From Gracilibacillus caseinilyticus (GTDB lineage: Bacteria; Bacillota; Bacilli; Bacillales; Amphibacillaceae), in assembly GCF_022919115.1 (NCBI RefSeq), contig NZ_CP095072.1, forward strand, positions 496,001 to 560,000: 64,000 nt of DNA, given 5' to 3'. The notes under the pieces were generated by a model. It was not told the origin of the DNA. It saw only the letters and a list, made by a program, of their open reading frames with translations, and searched no databases. This document shows, in pieces, positions 29,592 to 39,382 of the stretch (position 1 is the first letter of the stretch; each line of letters opens with the position of its first letter). A program made the position numbers and the translations under genes.

Positions 29592-30431
29592 ATGTCAGAA
29601 AGAGCTTTAAGTTTAGAATTAAATAAAAATATTCACGCTAAAAAAGCAAGTGAGCTTTCTAGGAATGGTATATTAAAGAACAAACGAGCTTTTCAATGTA
29701 GTGATACAAATTGTAGAATTGATCTCACATGCACAAACTGGAATAAAAGTGGAAAGAAATACTTTTTCACTCCCTCATCTAAAGAAGAATTGCATATCTT
29801 AGGGTGTACTGCAATTTCAACTAATGAAGCAAGCGAACAGTACAAAAAAGAAGCAGATGGAGCCAAAAGCACAATTAAGAAAAATGGTTTAATAAAAATG
29901 ACTGAATCTATAAATAAAAATACAACCGACATCAAAGCAAAAACAGAGGATTTATCTGCAAATGATAACTTTATAAACACCAACTCTAGTACAACTAATA
30001 AAATAAGGTCTGAATCGAGACAATTATATTCAATTCCAAGTTTTGTCGAATTATATAAAGATACTGCTATTAATAATGAATCTCAATTCATATTAATTGA
30101 TAAATCAAAAATTTCATTAAATGAGTTATTTGTAAAATCAAAATCCACTCATTTTACTAATAATAAAATAAGAATATTCTTTGGAAATGCTTTGATAAAA
30201 ACTGCTTCGTTTGGGGAGAACATGCTTCAAATCGAATTCCTTAACAGTAAACTACCGAAAATTTATTCAAATATAAATAAGCTTTCAGCAAGGCCCCTTA
30301 CTTCGAAAGTCCTTTCATACCTTGACAAAAACAAATATGCTTTTGTCTACTATCGTGGAAAGTTAATTGGCAATGGTACTAAATTCAATTCCTATAATGA
30401 TAAGGTATATAAGGATATTTTTATAAAGTAG
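29592..30431 (+). CDS. Unknown protein with an N-terminal zinc-finger-like cysteine cluster
   Basis: The 279-residue protein starts at ATG 29592 with GGGAGGAG upstream, so it is translated. The N-terminal part has FQCSDTNCRIDLTC followed by EELHILGC, a Cys-rich pattern (C, C, C, then H and C) that could bind zinc. A polar, Ser/Thr/Asn-rich linker covers residues 95-140. The C-terminal half is beta-rich, with FILIDKS, IRIFFGNALI and FVYYRGKLIGNG. I do not recognise the family. Its place behind gajAB within the AT-rich island suggests a defence or mobile-element role, but that is inference. Confidence 0.65.
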   Translation: MSERALSLELNKNIHAKKASELSRNGILKNKRAFQCSDTNCRIDLTCTNWNKSGKKYFFTPSSKEELHILGCTAISTNEASEQYKKEADGAKSTIKKNGLIKMTESINKNTTDIKAKTEDLSANDNFINTNSSTTNKIRSESRQLYSIPSFVELYKDTAINNESQFILIDKSKISLNELFVKSKSTHFTNNKIRIFFGNALIKTASFGENMLQIEFLNSKLPKIYSNINKLSARPLTSKVLSYLDKNKYAFVYYRGKLIGNGTKFNSYNDKVYKDIFIK

Positions 30432-30542
30432 ATTTTCTACATTTAAGCGATACACACTGATTCTAGCATTCATAAATTAAGGATTGAATCTTGCCAGATA
30501 TTATGGTATATAACCTTAAATTATAAATAAGGGATACATGAA

Positions 30543-30692
30543 TTGACAGAGGAAGAATGTATTAAATATTTTCCTGTATTACAAGCAGGGATTTTAATGA
30601 TTTTAGATGATATGTTAGAAATGCTTCAAAGAGAAAAAGACGAAAAAAACTATAGAGATGAACTGGCTAGCATTTTGAGAGAAATTAAGTAG
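30543..30692 (+). CDS. Possible small helical protein, 49 residues
   Basis: TTG 30543 opens a 49-residue frame (TEEECIKYFPVLQAGILMI, then DDMLEMLQREKDEKN) ending at TAG 30692. AAGGGA lies about 8 bases upstream. It has an amphipathic helical look with many Glu and Leu. No family is recognised, and it may be the remnant of a longer gene. Confidence 0.4.
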   Translation: MTEEECIKYFPVLQAGILMILDDMLEMLQREKDEKNYRDELASILREIK

Positions 30693-30732
30693 AGAATTAT
30701 TGTTTGCAAAATATTAGCAATATAGAATATTA

Positions 30733-30774
30733 AGAGCTTAGAACCCTAAAATAAGGATTCCAAGCTCTTTTTTA
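30733..30774. terminator. Terminator at the 3' end of guaA, shared with the island
   Basis: AGAGCTT (30733-30739) pairs with AAGCTCT (30762-30768), with inner ACC/GG pairing. Six or more T follow on the plus strand. On the minus strand the stem directly follows the guaA stop. Confidence 0.7.
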
Positions 30775-32310
30775 TTCCCACTCAATCGTTGCAGGCGGCT
30801 TACTTGTCACATCATACAGCACACGATTAATATGGTCTACTTCGTTTACTAATCGTACTGAGATTTTCTCTAATACATCCCACGGAATACGTGCCCAGTC
30901 AGATGTCATCCCATCGATCGATGTTACGGCACGGATACCGATCGCATAATCATACGTACGGGCATCACCCATAACACCTACACTACGAATGTCCGGTAAT
31001 ACCGTGAAATATTGCCAAATATCACGATCTAATCCTGCTTTTTTAATTTCTTCACGGAGGATCGCATCTGATTCACGAACAATCTCGACTTTTTCCGGTG
31101 TAATTTCACCGAGCACTCGAATACCTAGTCCGGGACCAGGGAATGGCTGACGCCAAACGATTTCATCTGGAACACCTAATTCTGTACCTAATGCACGTAC
31201 TTCATCTTTGAACAACGTGTTTAACGGTTCAATTAATTCAAACTGCATATCTTCCGGTAACCCACCAACATTATGGTGTGATTTGATTGTTTGAGCTGTT
31301 TCTGTTCCACTTTCCACGATATCCGTATAAAGCGTACCTTGCGCTAAGAAATCCATATTTTCCAATTTCGCTGCTTCATCATCGAACACATAAATAAATT
31401 CGTTACCGATAATTTTACGCTTTTGTTCCGGATCAGAAACACCTTTTAATTTAGAAAGAAAACGATCCTGTGCGTCTACTCTGATAATGTTCATATGAAA
31501 ATCATCTCGGAACGTATGCATCACGGTATCTCCTTCATTCTTACGCAGTAAACCATGATCTACAAAGATACACGTTAACTGGTCACCAATTGCTTTATGA
31601 ATTAAAGCAGCTACTACAGAAGAGTCGACTCCACCGCTCAATGCACATAATACATTACGGTCGCCTACTTTGTCTCTGATCTTGTCAACTTCCATGTCAA
31701 TGAAATTCGCCATTGTCCAGTCACCTGTACATTGACAAGCTTGGAATACGAATGTTTTTAACAGGTCATTTCCATATTCTGTATTACGCACTTCCGGGTG
31801 GAACTGCACGCCATATAATTGCTTTTCTTTATTACTCATCGCAGCTACTGGTGTGGAAGAACTGGTTGCTTCAATATCAAAATCTTTCGGTGCTTCAATA
31901 ATTTTATCGCTATGGCTCATCCATACGACTTGCTCCATTGGCGTACCTTCAAATAAAAGAGATCCTTCTTTTACATGAATATCTGCTTTACCGTATTCTC
32001 GCTGGTTCGCACGTTCCACTACACCACCAAAATGATGTGTCATTAATTGCATACCATAGCAAATACCTAATACAGGAATACCAAGATCGAAAATTCGCTC
32101 ATCACAACGGAAGCTATTTTCTCCATATACACTGTGAGGGCCACCAGACAAAATAATCCCTTTTGGATTTATATCTTTGATCTCTTCTATCGTTAATCGA
32201 TGAGAATGTAACTCACTGTAGACTCCAAATTCACGAATACGTCGTGTGATTAACTGGTTATACTGACTACCAAAATCTAAAACCAAAATCATCTCATTGT
32301 TTACTTCCAA
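30772..32310 (-). CDS. guaA: GMP synthase (glutamine-hydrolysing)
   Basis: GuaA aminates XMP to GMP with ATP and glutamine. The N-terminal glutaminase has Cys84 in GICYGMQL and the His/Glu pair in QFHPE (169-173). The ATP-pyrophosphatase loop SGGVDSS is at 225-231, and the C-terminal dimer domain ends in PPATIEWE. I place the start at TTG 32310: AAGGAG lies eight bases upstream and the result, [16 protein letters not shown], matches the length of the B. subtilis N-terminus; GTG 32319 is only one base from that site. The length is 512 residues. The 3' end of guaA is a known integration site. Confidence 0.96.
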   Translation of the reverse strand: MEVNNEMILVLDFGSQYNQLITRRIREFGVYSELHSHRLTIEEIKDINPKGIILSGGPHSVYGENSFRCDERIFDLGIPVLGICYGMQLMTHHFGGVVERANQREYGKADIHVKEGSLLFEGTPMEQVVWMSHSDKIIEAPKDFDIEATSSSTPVAAMSNKEKQLYGVQFHPEVRNTEYGNDLLKTFVFQACQCTGDWTMANFIDMEVDKIRDKVGDRNVLCALSGGVDSSVVAALIHKAIGDQLTCIFVDHGLLRKNEGDTVMHTFRDDFHMNIIRVDAQDRFLSKLKGVSDPEQKRKIIGNEFIYVFDDEAAKLENMDFLAQGTLYTDIVESGTETAQTIKSHHNVGGLPEDMQFELIEPLNTLFKDEVRALGTELGVPDEIVWRQPFPGPGLGIRVLGEITPEKVEIVRESDAILREEIKKAGLDRDIWQYFTVLPDIRSVGVMGDARTYDYAIGIRAVTSIDGMTSDWARIPWDVLEKISVRLVNEVDHINRVLYDVTSKPPATIEWE

Positions 32311-32435
32311 GTTGTCCACTCCTTCTATTATCAGTTCAACTCACCACACAGAAAGCGTGCGAAAGGAACTCGATTAGTGCCGAGCCTTAAGTCGATTACT
32401 TTCGTTTCATCCTATCGTTACCATTTTATAGAAAT

Positions 32436-32470
32436 AAAAATCTGCCTTTCATCAAAAATCAGAAAGGCAG
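32436..32470 (-). terminator. Riboswitch terminator ahead of guaA
   Basis: CTGCCTTTC and GAAAGGCAG (32462-32470 and 32442-32450) form a 9-bp stem, then ATTTTTATTTC on the minus strand. Confidence 0.88.
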
Positions 32471-32490
32471 AAATCCCGACAAGACCTCCG

Positions 32491-32562
32491 CCTTCATAGT
32501 CCTGAACATTCACGGTGTTCTGGTAGAAACATTCGAGCCTTATTCTCGAACCTATATGAAGG
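32491..32562 (-). promoter_or_regulatory. Guanine riboswitch of guaA
   Basis: On the minus strand: CCTTCATATAGG, GTTTCTACCAGAACACCGTG and GGACTATGAAGG, with P1 CCTTCATA pairing with TATGAAGG. The specificity base is C (GACTAT), so guanine-type. A riboswitch on guaA lets guanine limit GMP formation. Confidence 0.92.
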
Positions 32563-32664
32563 TGAATGATGCATGGAAATGCTGCATCGATTTCTATGCG
32601 CACAGCTAGTACGTCAGTGGCACGCTTTAATTTTTATCTATTCTATCAATCGATATTAGCCTGG

Positions 32665-34878
32665 TCAAGCGAATATTTGATCACTCAACTCATCAAATAG
32701 TTCCTGTAACCGTTTTTCATCCTTGTCTATGGACGTTTGGTTACGATATAAATATTCTTCATAAGCAGTAGTAAGTGTTGACATTGCGGTAGTACCGAAG
32801 TGTTCATCTACTTCACTTGCATACTGTCTCAATGTTTGACCCGTTTTCCGTTTCAACCCTTGTTTACCAAGGATCTCTAATAGATATACATAGGCAGCTT
32901 CTACTTCCGACTTCTCTCTTAACCTTCTCCACTTACGCAGAATATACCAATTTCTTATTTCGTACCGCTTCAGATAAGCTAATACTGTTGCTGCTATGAT
33001 GATTACCGCTGCTATGATCCATATATATAGCATATTGCCATCTGCATTATCCTGTCCAGCTGCAGCAGTTTCACTACTTCCATCATCTTCTGTTAACTGC
33101 TGTTTTTGCTCTTGTTCTTCTGCAGCCTCTTCTTGCTCTGTCTCTTCTGTTTCTGCTTGCTCTTCCTCTGCATTACCTACATCTACATCACTGGTTACCT
33201 CTTGATAGAAATCAGTCGGATTATTAAATCCACTGGTAGGCTCAAAAGGAACCCAGCCTGTACCTGGAAAATAAACTTCGACCCAGGAATGGGCATTATT
33301 GTTCGTCACTTCATACGTCGTATATCCTTCAGGAAGGTTTCGTTGGTCCATAATCTCTGAACCACCTGTGAAACCTTTTACCCATCTGGCCGGAATGTCT
33401 AACGAACGTAATAACACGACCATTGAGGTAGAGAAATTATCACAATAGCCAATTTGTGTCTCAAATAAAAATTGATCGACATAATCTTCCCCACGTTCTG
33501 GAACAGATACGTCTTCAATCTGATATCGATAGCCATTCGCGGCGAAATACCCTTCAATTGCCCGCGCTTTTTCATATCGGGTTTCTACTCCCTCGGTAAT
33601 ATCGCTGGCCAGCTCTCGCACTCTGTCAGGTAAACTATTCGGCAACTGCAAATACTGGTCACGGATAGAAGCTGGATCATCTGTTGGTAAATCTTTTAAC
33701 TGATTTACGGAAAAAGATGGTGCCTCATACTGAACGGAATAAGCTTGCGCAATATTCTCTTCTGCTGATTCTGATTTTATCAAACCAGACTGTGCATCCA
33801 TATAAAATTGACTTTGGCGGGAAGCAGCTATCATTTGAATACCATATGGATAGACTGCTTTCGTCAGCGCATTGCTATCCACTGGTTGTACTTGCCCCTG
33901 ATACGCTGTTGTCTCCACCTGATCCACAAAAAACGTATTATTTCCAATCATACCATTGGTCAGCGGTTGATAATTTAATTCTTCGGAGCGCTCCCAGCCC
34001 TTACCGGTATAGACATCCTTCGTTTCGATACGCCAATAGATATCATCATGAGCAATCGCTTGAAATACAGGTGTATCGTCCTGCACAAATGATCCACCTA
34101 AGCGTGAATCATCTTCCCCATAACCCACTTTTTGGACGGCACCATTACTAAAACCAACATGACCAGCAGTACTTTCGATAAAAGGTACTGGATCTGGCCA
34201 TTGCGGATCAGGTTTTGGTGAATAAATCCCCAATACGGTTGCCAGACCAACAATCAGCATAATCGGCAGCATCCATCCTACTACTTGTTGCTTGTAGTTA
34301 CGCTTATCTACTTGTTTCATCAGATGGACATAACGACTTAGACCAAATACGATAAAAGAAATCACAAATGTTCGCACAATAGCAAGACGTGCATCATACA
34401 CCGTGAATGTATCGAGGACAGCTAAATAGAAAAAGGTCAAGACAACAAATAAGAAAAATTTATTCGCAACTGTAAACCAATAATGAAGCAAATAACTCAT
34501 CAGCCATAACACGATGAGAAACAGCATACTTCTGAAAAAGGAAGACATTGCGGCCAAATTATTTTCAAAGATAATCTCTAGATTGAATTGCCATTCCAGT
34601 TGCATGAACTGGACCCATTCCGAGGATAGCAAACGAGCATCAACAAACAAATAATCGAGTACAAATAACATCGAAAGAAGTTTCACCGCAAACCGGGCAA
34701 TTTTATTTTCAGTAAAAAAAGAAACCGCAAAACAAATCGCTGTAAAGATAACGAACAAGTAAGAATTACCTGTATCTGTTATTTGCTCTAATGGCCTTAG
34801 CCACTCCCAAAACAACAGAAACCCTGCACATAACAGGATAAACGTAGAGACTGTTTCCAACGAAATCTGTTTTTTCAT
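32665..34878 (-). CDS. Membrane transglutaminase-like protein (TgpA/YebA type)
   Basis: The 737-residue protein begins with six or so membrane segments (about 10-215). A large domain follows with a transglutaminase core: Cys479 in IGYCDNFS, His530 in NAHSWVEVYF and Glu546 in WVPFEPTSG, where Asp is more common. Then comes a Glu/Gln-rich linker (about 575-610), a membrane helix (about 626-645) and a cytosolic DUF4129-like tail. It overlaps the DUF58 gene by ATGA. The trio MoxR-DUF58-TgpA is widespread, and its members are thought to act together. B. subtilis has the same order before guaA (yeaC-yeaD-yebA). Confidence 0.9.
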   Translation of the reverse strand: MKKQISLETVSTFILLCAGFLLFWEWLRPLEQITDTGNSYLFVIFTAICFAVSFFTENKIARFAVKLLSMLFVLDYLFVDARLLSSEWVQFMQLEWQFNLEIIFENNLAAMSSFFRSMLFLIVLWLMSYLLHYWFTVANKFFLFVVLTFFYLAVLDTFTVYDARLAIVRTFVISFIVFGLSRYVHLMKQVDKRNYKQQVVGWMLPIMLIVGLATVLGIYSPKPDPQWPDPVPFIESTAGHVGFSNGAVQKVGYGEDDSRLGGSFVQDDTPVFQAIAHDDIYWRIETKDVYTGKGWERSEELNYQPLTNGMIGNNTFFVDQVETTAYQGQVQPVDSNALTKAVYPYGIQMIAASRQSQFYMDAQSGLIKSESAEENIAQAYSVQYEAPSFSVNQLKDLPTDDPASIRDQYLQLPNSLPDRVRELASDITEGVETRYEKARAIEGYFAANGYRYQIEDVSVPERGEDYVDQFLFETQIGYCDNFSTSMVVLLRSLDIPARWVKGFTGGSEIMDQRNLPEGYTTYEVTNNNAHSWVEVYFPGTGWVPFEPTSGFNNPTDFYQEVTSDVDVGNAEEEQAETEETEQEEAAEEQEQKQQLTEDDGSSETAAAGQDNADGNMLYIWIIAAVIIIAATVLAYLKRYEIRNWYILRKWRRLREKSEVEAAYVYLLEILGKQGLKRKTGQTLRQYASEVDEHFGTTAMSTLTTAYEEYLYRNQTSIDKDEKRLQELFDELSDQIFA

Positions 34879-36146
34879 CTGGATGGATGCACCTCCCAGT
34901 GATCTTGTCTTAGTTGTTGTTCACTGACAACTTGAACTGCAATTTGTTTTGCCCGGAGAAGCTGGACGTATTTCGTTTCTGTTGTACGCAGGTCTTTCTC
35001 TGAGATGATATAACAAACAAAAATTCGGTAATCCTGATTTCTCCAGTGCGCAAAACGTTCAATTAATAATTCGTCTAACTCATGTATAACAAACAAAACG
35101 ATACTGCCTTTCGCAATTTCACTTAGTGGTGCAGAGATTTGTTCTGCTAAGGAAATTTCTTTTTCTTGCTCCACTGTTGTAAGGTAATGCTGAATGGCAG
35201 GAAACTCAAATTGTAATTGTTGATGTGAAAAGAACCTTTCTTGTTTACCAAAGGTATAGAAGGAGATATTTTGCCCCTTTTTCCGAAGCGCCTCCAGAAC
35301 TGAAGCCGTCCATTCTATGGCTGCTTCAAATCGCAATGGCTGTTGATCTGAAAAACCGCCAATATCCAGCACGACGGCGATATTGGAATCTTTTTCTTGC
35401 TCAAATTCTTTCGTCATTACGGTATTTTTACGTGCAGTCGTCTTCCAATCAATCCACGAAAAACGATCACCAGGAATATATTCTCGAACACCGGACACGA
35501 TATTTGTAATTTTATCGTCATGTACCGTAGAAGATGCCGCTCCTTCCTCTAAGCTCATAGACGTGTGACGCCATTTCATATCCTGAACAGCTGGATAGAC
35601 AATTAACTCATCTATTACGTCAAAACGATGATCAGCTTCGACAAATCCAAATGGATCCCCAATTTTTAACATAATGGTCTGCAAGCGATGCATCCCTCTA
35701 GGCAAATGATCCAACGTATACGTAATCACGACATTCTTTTTAAAACCTGGGTAAACCACTTGCTTCCCCATACGCTTTCGATGCAGCAATGCCGGATTAC
35801 TTAAGTCGCGATATTTCTTTTTGCCGGGATCCTGGAAAGCTAAGCTATCTGGTAAGGGATCTTCTATTACAAGAAAGAAAATAGGAAATCGAAAGCTTCT
35901 CTTGATGGTGATGGTAACATCGACCATTCCACCCGTTTCGGTATAGCGTGCCGACAATTGTCTTGCCACCTTCCAGTTATGAACGGGATAAAAAGGAATG
36001 ATGATCATATAAATGACAATCGGAAGCATACTGTAGAAGAGAAACCAACTGACGAAGCCTCCTTGAAACATGGCAAAAACAAATAAAACGCCTAATAACA
36101 GTACTAATTGTAACGATTTTACGATCTTCCGGAAGACAAACTTCAT
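34875..36146 (-). CDS. DUF58-domain protein (YeaD-like)
   Basis: The 423-residue protein has two N-terminal membrane segments and then the DUF58 core, with REYIPGDRFSWIDWKTTARKN, the conserved motif of the family, and a von-Willebrand-like stretch NIAVVLDIGGFSD. It overlaps its neighbours on both sides by 4 bp, so the three genes are translated together. A partner role for the MoxR ATPase is inferred from the family. Confidence 0.9.
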   Translation of the reverse strand: MKFVFRKIVKSLQLVLLLGVLFVFAMFQGGFVSWFLFYSMLPIVIYMIIIPFYPVHNWKVARQLSARYTETGGMVDVTITIKRSFRFPIFFLVIEDPLPDSLAFQDPGKKKYRDLSNPALLHRKRMGKQVVYPGFKKNVVITYTLDHLPRGMHRLQTIMLKIGDPFGFVEADHRFDVIDELIVYPAVQDMKWRHTSMSLEEGAASSTVHDDKITNIVSGVREYIPGDRFSWIDWKTTARKNTVMTKEFEQEKDSNIAVVLDIGGFSDQQPLRFEAAIEWTASVLEALRKKGQNISFYTFGKQERFFSHQQLQFEFPAIQHYLTTVEQEKEISLAEQISAPLSEIAKGSIVLFVIHELDELLIERFAHWRNQDYRIFVCYIISEKDLRTTETKYVQLLRAKQIAVQVVSEQQLRQDHWEVHPSR

Positions 36147-37093
36147 CCATGCAGTTCCTTTCGTACCGGTACATCAATCTCTTCCAGAATTTGATGAATC
36201 AGCTTCATTTGCGTAATTCCTTCGTATTTCGCTTCCGGTCTTAAAATCACTCGGTGTGCCAATACAAATGGTGCCAGGAAGACAACATCATCAGGGATGA
36301 CATAATCACGATTCTGAATATACGCGTATGCCTTGGCAGCTTTCATTAATGCTATCGAACCACGAGGACTAACACCTAATTGGACATATGGACTGCTCCG
36401 AGTAGCAGATACCAGCTTGACAATATAATGCTTCACAGTCTGATCCATATATAGACCTTCTGCCTGTTCTTGTATTTTCAACAATTGTGCTTTATCAATA
36501 ACCGGCGAAATCGTCTCTATAGGGTGAACCCGATCGGTTCTGTTTAACATCTCTAATTCATCATTTTCATTAGGATATCCCATGTTCAGCTTGATTAAGA
36601 AACGGTCCAGCTGTGCCTCAGGCAACGGATAGGTCCCTTCATAATCTACTGGATTTTGTGTTGCCATTACGAAGAAAGGCTTTTCTAATGATTTCGTCAT
36701 TCCATCTACAGTCACGTTCATTTCTTCCATTGCTTCTAGTAGTGCGGACTGTGTCTTTGGTGACGTTCTATTAATCTCATCCGCTAAAATGATATCCCCA
36801 AAGATGGGCCCACTTCGGAATTCAAATACCATATCTTTTGGATTATATATAGAAACACCTGTTACATCAGAGGGTAATAAATCAGGAGTAAACTGGATAC
36901 GCTTAAACTGACAATCTAGTGATTTGGAGAGTGCACGCACCATCATTGTTTTACCGACGCCTGGCACATCCTCCAATAATACATGCCCATCAGCTAATAG
37001 TGCAACAAGACTTAGGGTGACTTCTCGTTCTTTTCCTATCAGTACTTTTTCGATATTTTCCAAAATCTGCGCTACTTCTTTCTGATATTCCAT
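36143..37093 (-). CDS. MoxR-family AAA+ ATPase (YeaC-like)
   Basis: The 316-residue protein has Walker A EDVPGVGKTMM, Walker B IILADEINRTSPKTQ, sensor 1 ATQNPVDYEGTYPLPEAQLDRF and sensor 2 GVSPRGSIAL. MoxR ATPases act as chaperones for VWA/DUF58 partners. I start at ATG 37093 because GGAGG lies eight bases upstream; a TTG eleven codons earlier has no such site. It is the first gene of the three-gene operon. Confidence 0.93.
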   Translation of the reverse strand: MEYQKEVAQILENIEKVLIGKEREVTLSLVALLADGHVLLEDVPGVGKTMMVRALSKSLDCQFKRIQFTPDLLPSDVTGVSIYNPKDMVFEFRSGPIFGDIILADEINRTSPKTQSALLEAMEEMNVTVDGMTKSLEKPFFVMATQNPVDYEGTYPLPEAQLDRFLIKLNMGYPNENDELEMLNRTDRVHPIETISPVIDKAQLLKIQEQAEGLYMDQTVKHYIVKLVSATRSSPYVQLGVSPRGSIALMKAAKAYAYIQNRDYVIPDDVVFLAPFVLAHRVILRPEAKYEGITQMKLIHQILEEIDVPVRKELHG

Positions 37094-37964
37094 CTTTTCC
37101 GCCTCCGTTCTACTCAATGACTGCAATTTAACAATAGTACTTAACTATTACTATACTATACTAGCAGGGTACAATCCTACTGATTAATCTAACTAATGAA
37201 TGAAAATTTTGGGATTTTGTCAAAAAAGCGTGTTTGGCATGAAACACGTTCTGCTTTCTAGTGACAGCGAAGTGATGAATGAAGCCGATCGCGTTAACTT
37301 CCTATAATGCGGATTATGTAAAGTGGATCTGTATGACAATGCGGTCATTTTGAAATGTTTTATGTGCGTAGCAAAGCTCCGGAAATATGCTCCGCGTCCT
37401 GTGGGCACGGCTTCAGCTAACTTTGGAAAGAAAATTCTTTTCTTTCCAAAGTGGATCTTCAGCTCGCGCTGATTCCACGGGAGTCTCCGCATATTTCCTA
37501 CGCTTAAGAAAGTGCTACAACGTATGGAACAGTTAAAAGCAGTGGTTCTAGGCATTCAATCAAATGCTATTATTTATGGACAATTAGGGATGCCGATCAA
37601 AATCCTAGCTCTTACAAAAGTTGTAGAGTACCTATCCTAGCGTAGGCCAACCACGTAGACTCCCGCGGGACATGCAGGTGCTGAAGATCCACTACGTTTT
37701 TGCCTGCGTCTTCAAGTATCGCTTCGAAGTGAGCTTCCTCGGCACAAGGCAGCAAAGGAGAAGTTCAAGTAGTAGCCTAGCTTCAGCCGTGCCCCACAGG
37801 ACGCGAAGTGATTGGCTGGAGCGGTCTCCTAGCACATGAACAATTTCAAAATTGCCACTAAGCTAGTGAACATAATCCGCATTATAAGAACCCATTTGCA
37901 ATTTACCCTGATTTACACACTCTCTGCTTGCAATAGAAAAACCTCAAGCAACTGCTGCTTGAGG
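37094..37964. other. Intergenic region mostly filled by a repeat element
   Basis: Apart from the element at 37303-37888 and a terminator at its end, only a promoter-like AT-rich stretch (about 37140-37165) upstream of the MoxR gene is visible. The minus-strand open frame at 37220-37555 reads through the element and has no ribosome site. Confidence 0.6.
37303..37888. repeat. Intergenic element with terminal inverted repeats, full copy (586 bp)
   Basis: The left end CTATAATGCGGATTATGTAA and the right end CATAATCCGCATTATAAG are inverted repeats. Inside lie a 138-bp block (37371-37508) almost identical to 49656-49793, with a perfect 29-bp palindrome around TTTGGAAAGAAAA, and a right-hand module with GGCCAACCAC and GTGATTGGC arms. 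Confidence 0.8.
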
Positions 37965-37966
37965 TT
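37931..37966 (-). terminator. Terminator of the ktr genes
   Basis: AACCTCAAGCA and TGCTTGAGGTT (37940-37950 and 37956-37966) form an 11-bp stem, followed by TTTTCTATTG on the minus strand. The stem overlaps the stop codon of the KtrB-like gene. Confidence 0.88.
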
Positions 37967-39332
37967 AGCCGATGATAATTCGTTCTGTTGGGTAGTGGAA
38001 TCTGTCTTTTGTATCGTCTCCGCGGATAATGAACAGGAATGTAAAAATCCCGATTCTTCCGATAAACATTAGACACATGATCAGACATTTGCCGAAGATC
38101 GATAAGTCTGGTGTAATTCCCATCGATAGACCTGTCGTACCGAAAGCAGATGCAACTTCAAAAATGATCTCCATTAAAGAAAAAGGTTCTGTTTTGTTTA
38201 ATAGTACAACCGATCCGGCACATAACATTAGGGACGTCGCAATAACGATAAAGGAACGCAACATGTCCTCCTGATGAATTTCACGATCAAATACTTTAAT
38301 ACTGGAATTCCCTTTTGCGTAATTCCAAATCGTCAAAAGCATAATCGCGAAGGTGGTCGTTCGAATCCCGCCACCAACACTGCTTGGCGACGCACCAATA
38401 AACATTAACACACTCATAAAAAACAAGGTCTCTGTCGAGAATTGTGTAACATCCATGGTTGCTAATCCACCACTTCGACTTGTCACCGATTGGAAGAGGC
38501 TGTAGAAAAAGGTTTCATGCCATGATTTGTCCACAAAAAAGGCATCCCGCTCTAATAAATAAATACAAATCGCACCAATGACAACGAGCCAAAAGAAGGT
38601 CACTGTGGTGATTTTGGTAAAAAGTGAGAATTTATGTCTGTCGTTTAAAGCTTTGGAACGGCCTTTTAATACTTCCTGTACTTCTACCAGTACCGGAAAC
38701 CCAATGGCGCCGAGAATAATTAGAATCATATTGATAAATTGCACAAAATAATCATCAGCATATGGGATCAAGGAAGCCCCTGTAATATCAAGTCCACCAT
38801 TAGTCGTAGCACTTACAGATGCAAAAATACCATGTCTGATCGCTTCTCCGACACCATCAAAATAACTGAGAAAATGAATCGATAAGATAGCCGCACCAAC
38901 TACTTCAATTAATAAGATTAATTTAAATATGGCTAATAACAGTTTCACTAGTCCTGCAAGCGTCTTACTATTTTGATCAACCATAATCATTTTCCGGCTT
39001 CTTAAACCAATTTTCCTACCTAAAATAACCCATATAAAGGTCCCCATCGTCATAATACCAATTCCGCCAAGGTGTAAAATGACGGTGATAGCAATCTGAC
39101 CAGCCGGGTTAAAGGTATCCGGTATGGAAACAACTGTCAGACCCGTAACACTGATCGCTGTAACAGCTGTAAACATCGCATCAATAAAAGGTAGATCGAT
39201 CCCAGGATTATGAAAAAAAGGTAAGCTCACAATGATCGTTGAAATAACTACCGCCAGTAGGTAATACGTCACAATATGATGGATGGCGGACCATTGTTTG
39301 GTTTTCTTTTTAATTGTATCTCTAATTCCCAT
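37965..39332 (-). CDS. Ktr-type K+ transporter membrane subunit (KtrB/KtrD-like)
   Basis: The 455-residue membrane protein has the four selectivity loops of the Trk/Ktr/HKT family, each with a central glycine: AISVTGLTV, ATTNGGLDITGAS, SVTSRSGGLATMD and FGTTGLSMG. It passes K+, usually coupled to Na+, under control of a cytosolic KtrA/KtrC subunit, none of which is encoded here. It has a close relative directly upstream. The ATG is preceded by AAGGAG. Confidence 0.92.
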   Translation of the reverse strand: MGIRDTIKKKTKQWSAIHHIVTYYLLAVVISTIIVSLPFFHNPGIDLPFIDAMFTAVTAISVTGLTVVSIPDTFNPAGQIAITVILHLGGIGIMTMGTFIWVILGRKIGLRSRKMIMVDQNSKTLAGLVKLLLAIFKLILLIEVVGAAILSIHFLSYFDGVGEAIRHGIFASVSATTNGGLDITGASLIPYADDYFVQFINMILIILGAIGFPVLVEVQEVLKGRSKALNDRHKFSLFTKITTVTFFWLVVIGAICIYLLERDAFFVDKSWHETFFYSLFQSVTSRSGGLATMDVTQFSTETLFFMSVLMFIGASPSSVGGGIRTTTFAIMLLTIWNYAKGNSSIKVFDREIHQEDMLRSFIVIATSLMLCAGSVVLLNKTEPFSLMEIIFEVASAFGTTGLSMGITPDLSIFGKCLIMCLMFIGRIGIFTFLFIIRGDDTKDRFHYPTERIIIG

Positions 39333-39382
39333 TCTTTGTACTCCTTACCCTTTTCGAAACTAGAGGATAGTTTACCATAATT

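Noticed and set aside
37220..37555. Minus-strand open frame containing LPWNQRELKIHFGKKRIFF, repeated at 49532-49777
   Set aside because: It lies inside the intergenic element core, has no ribosome site and follows the palindrome; its repetition reflects the repeat, not a gene family.
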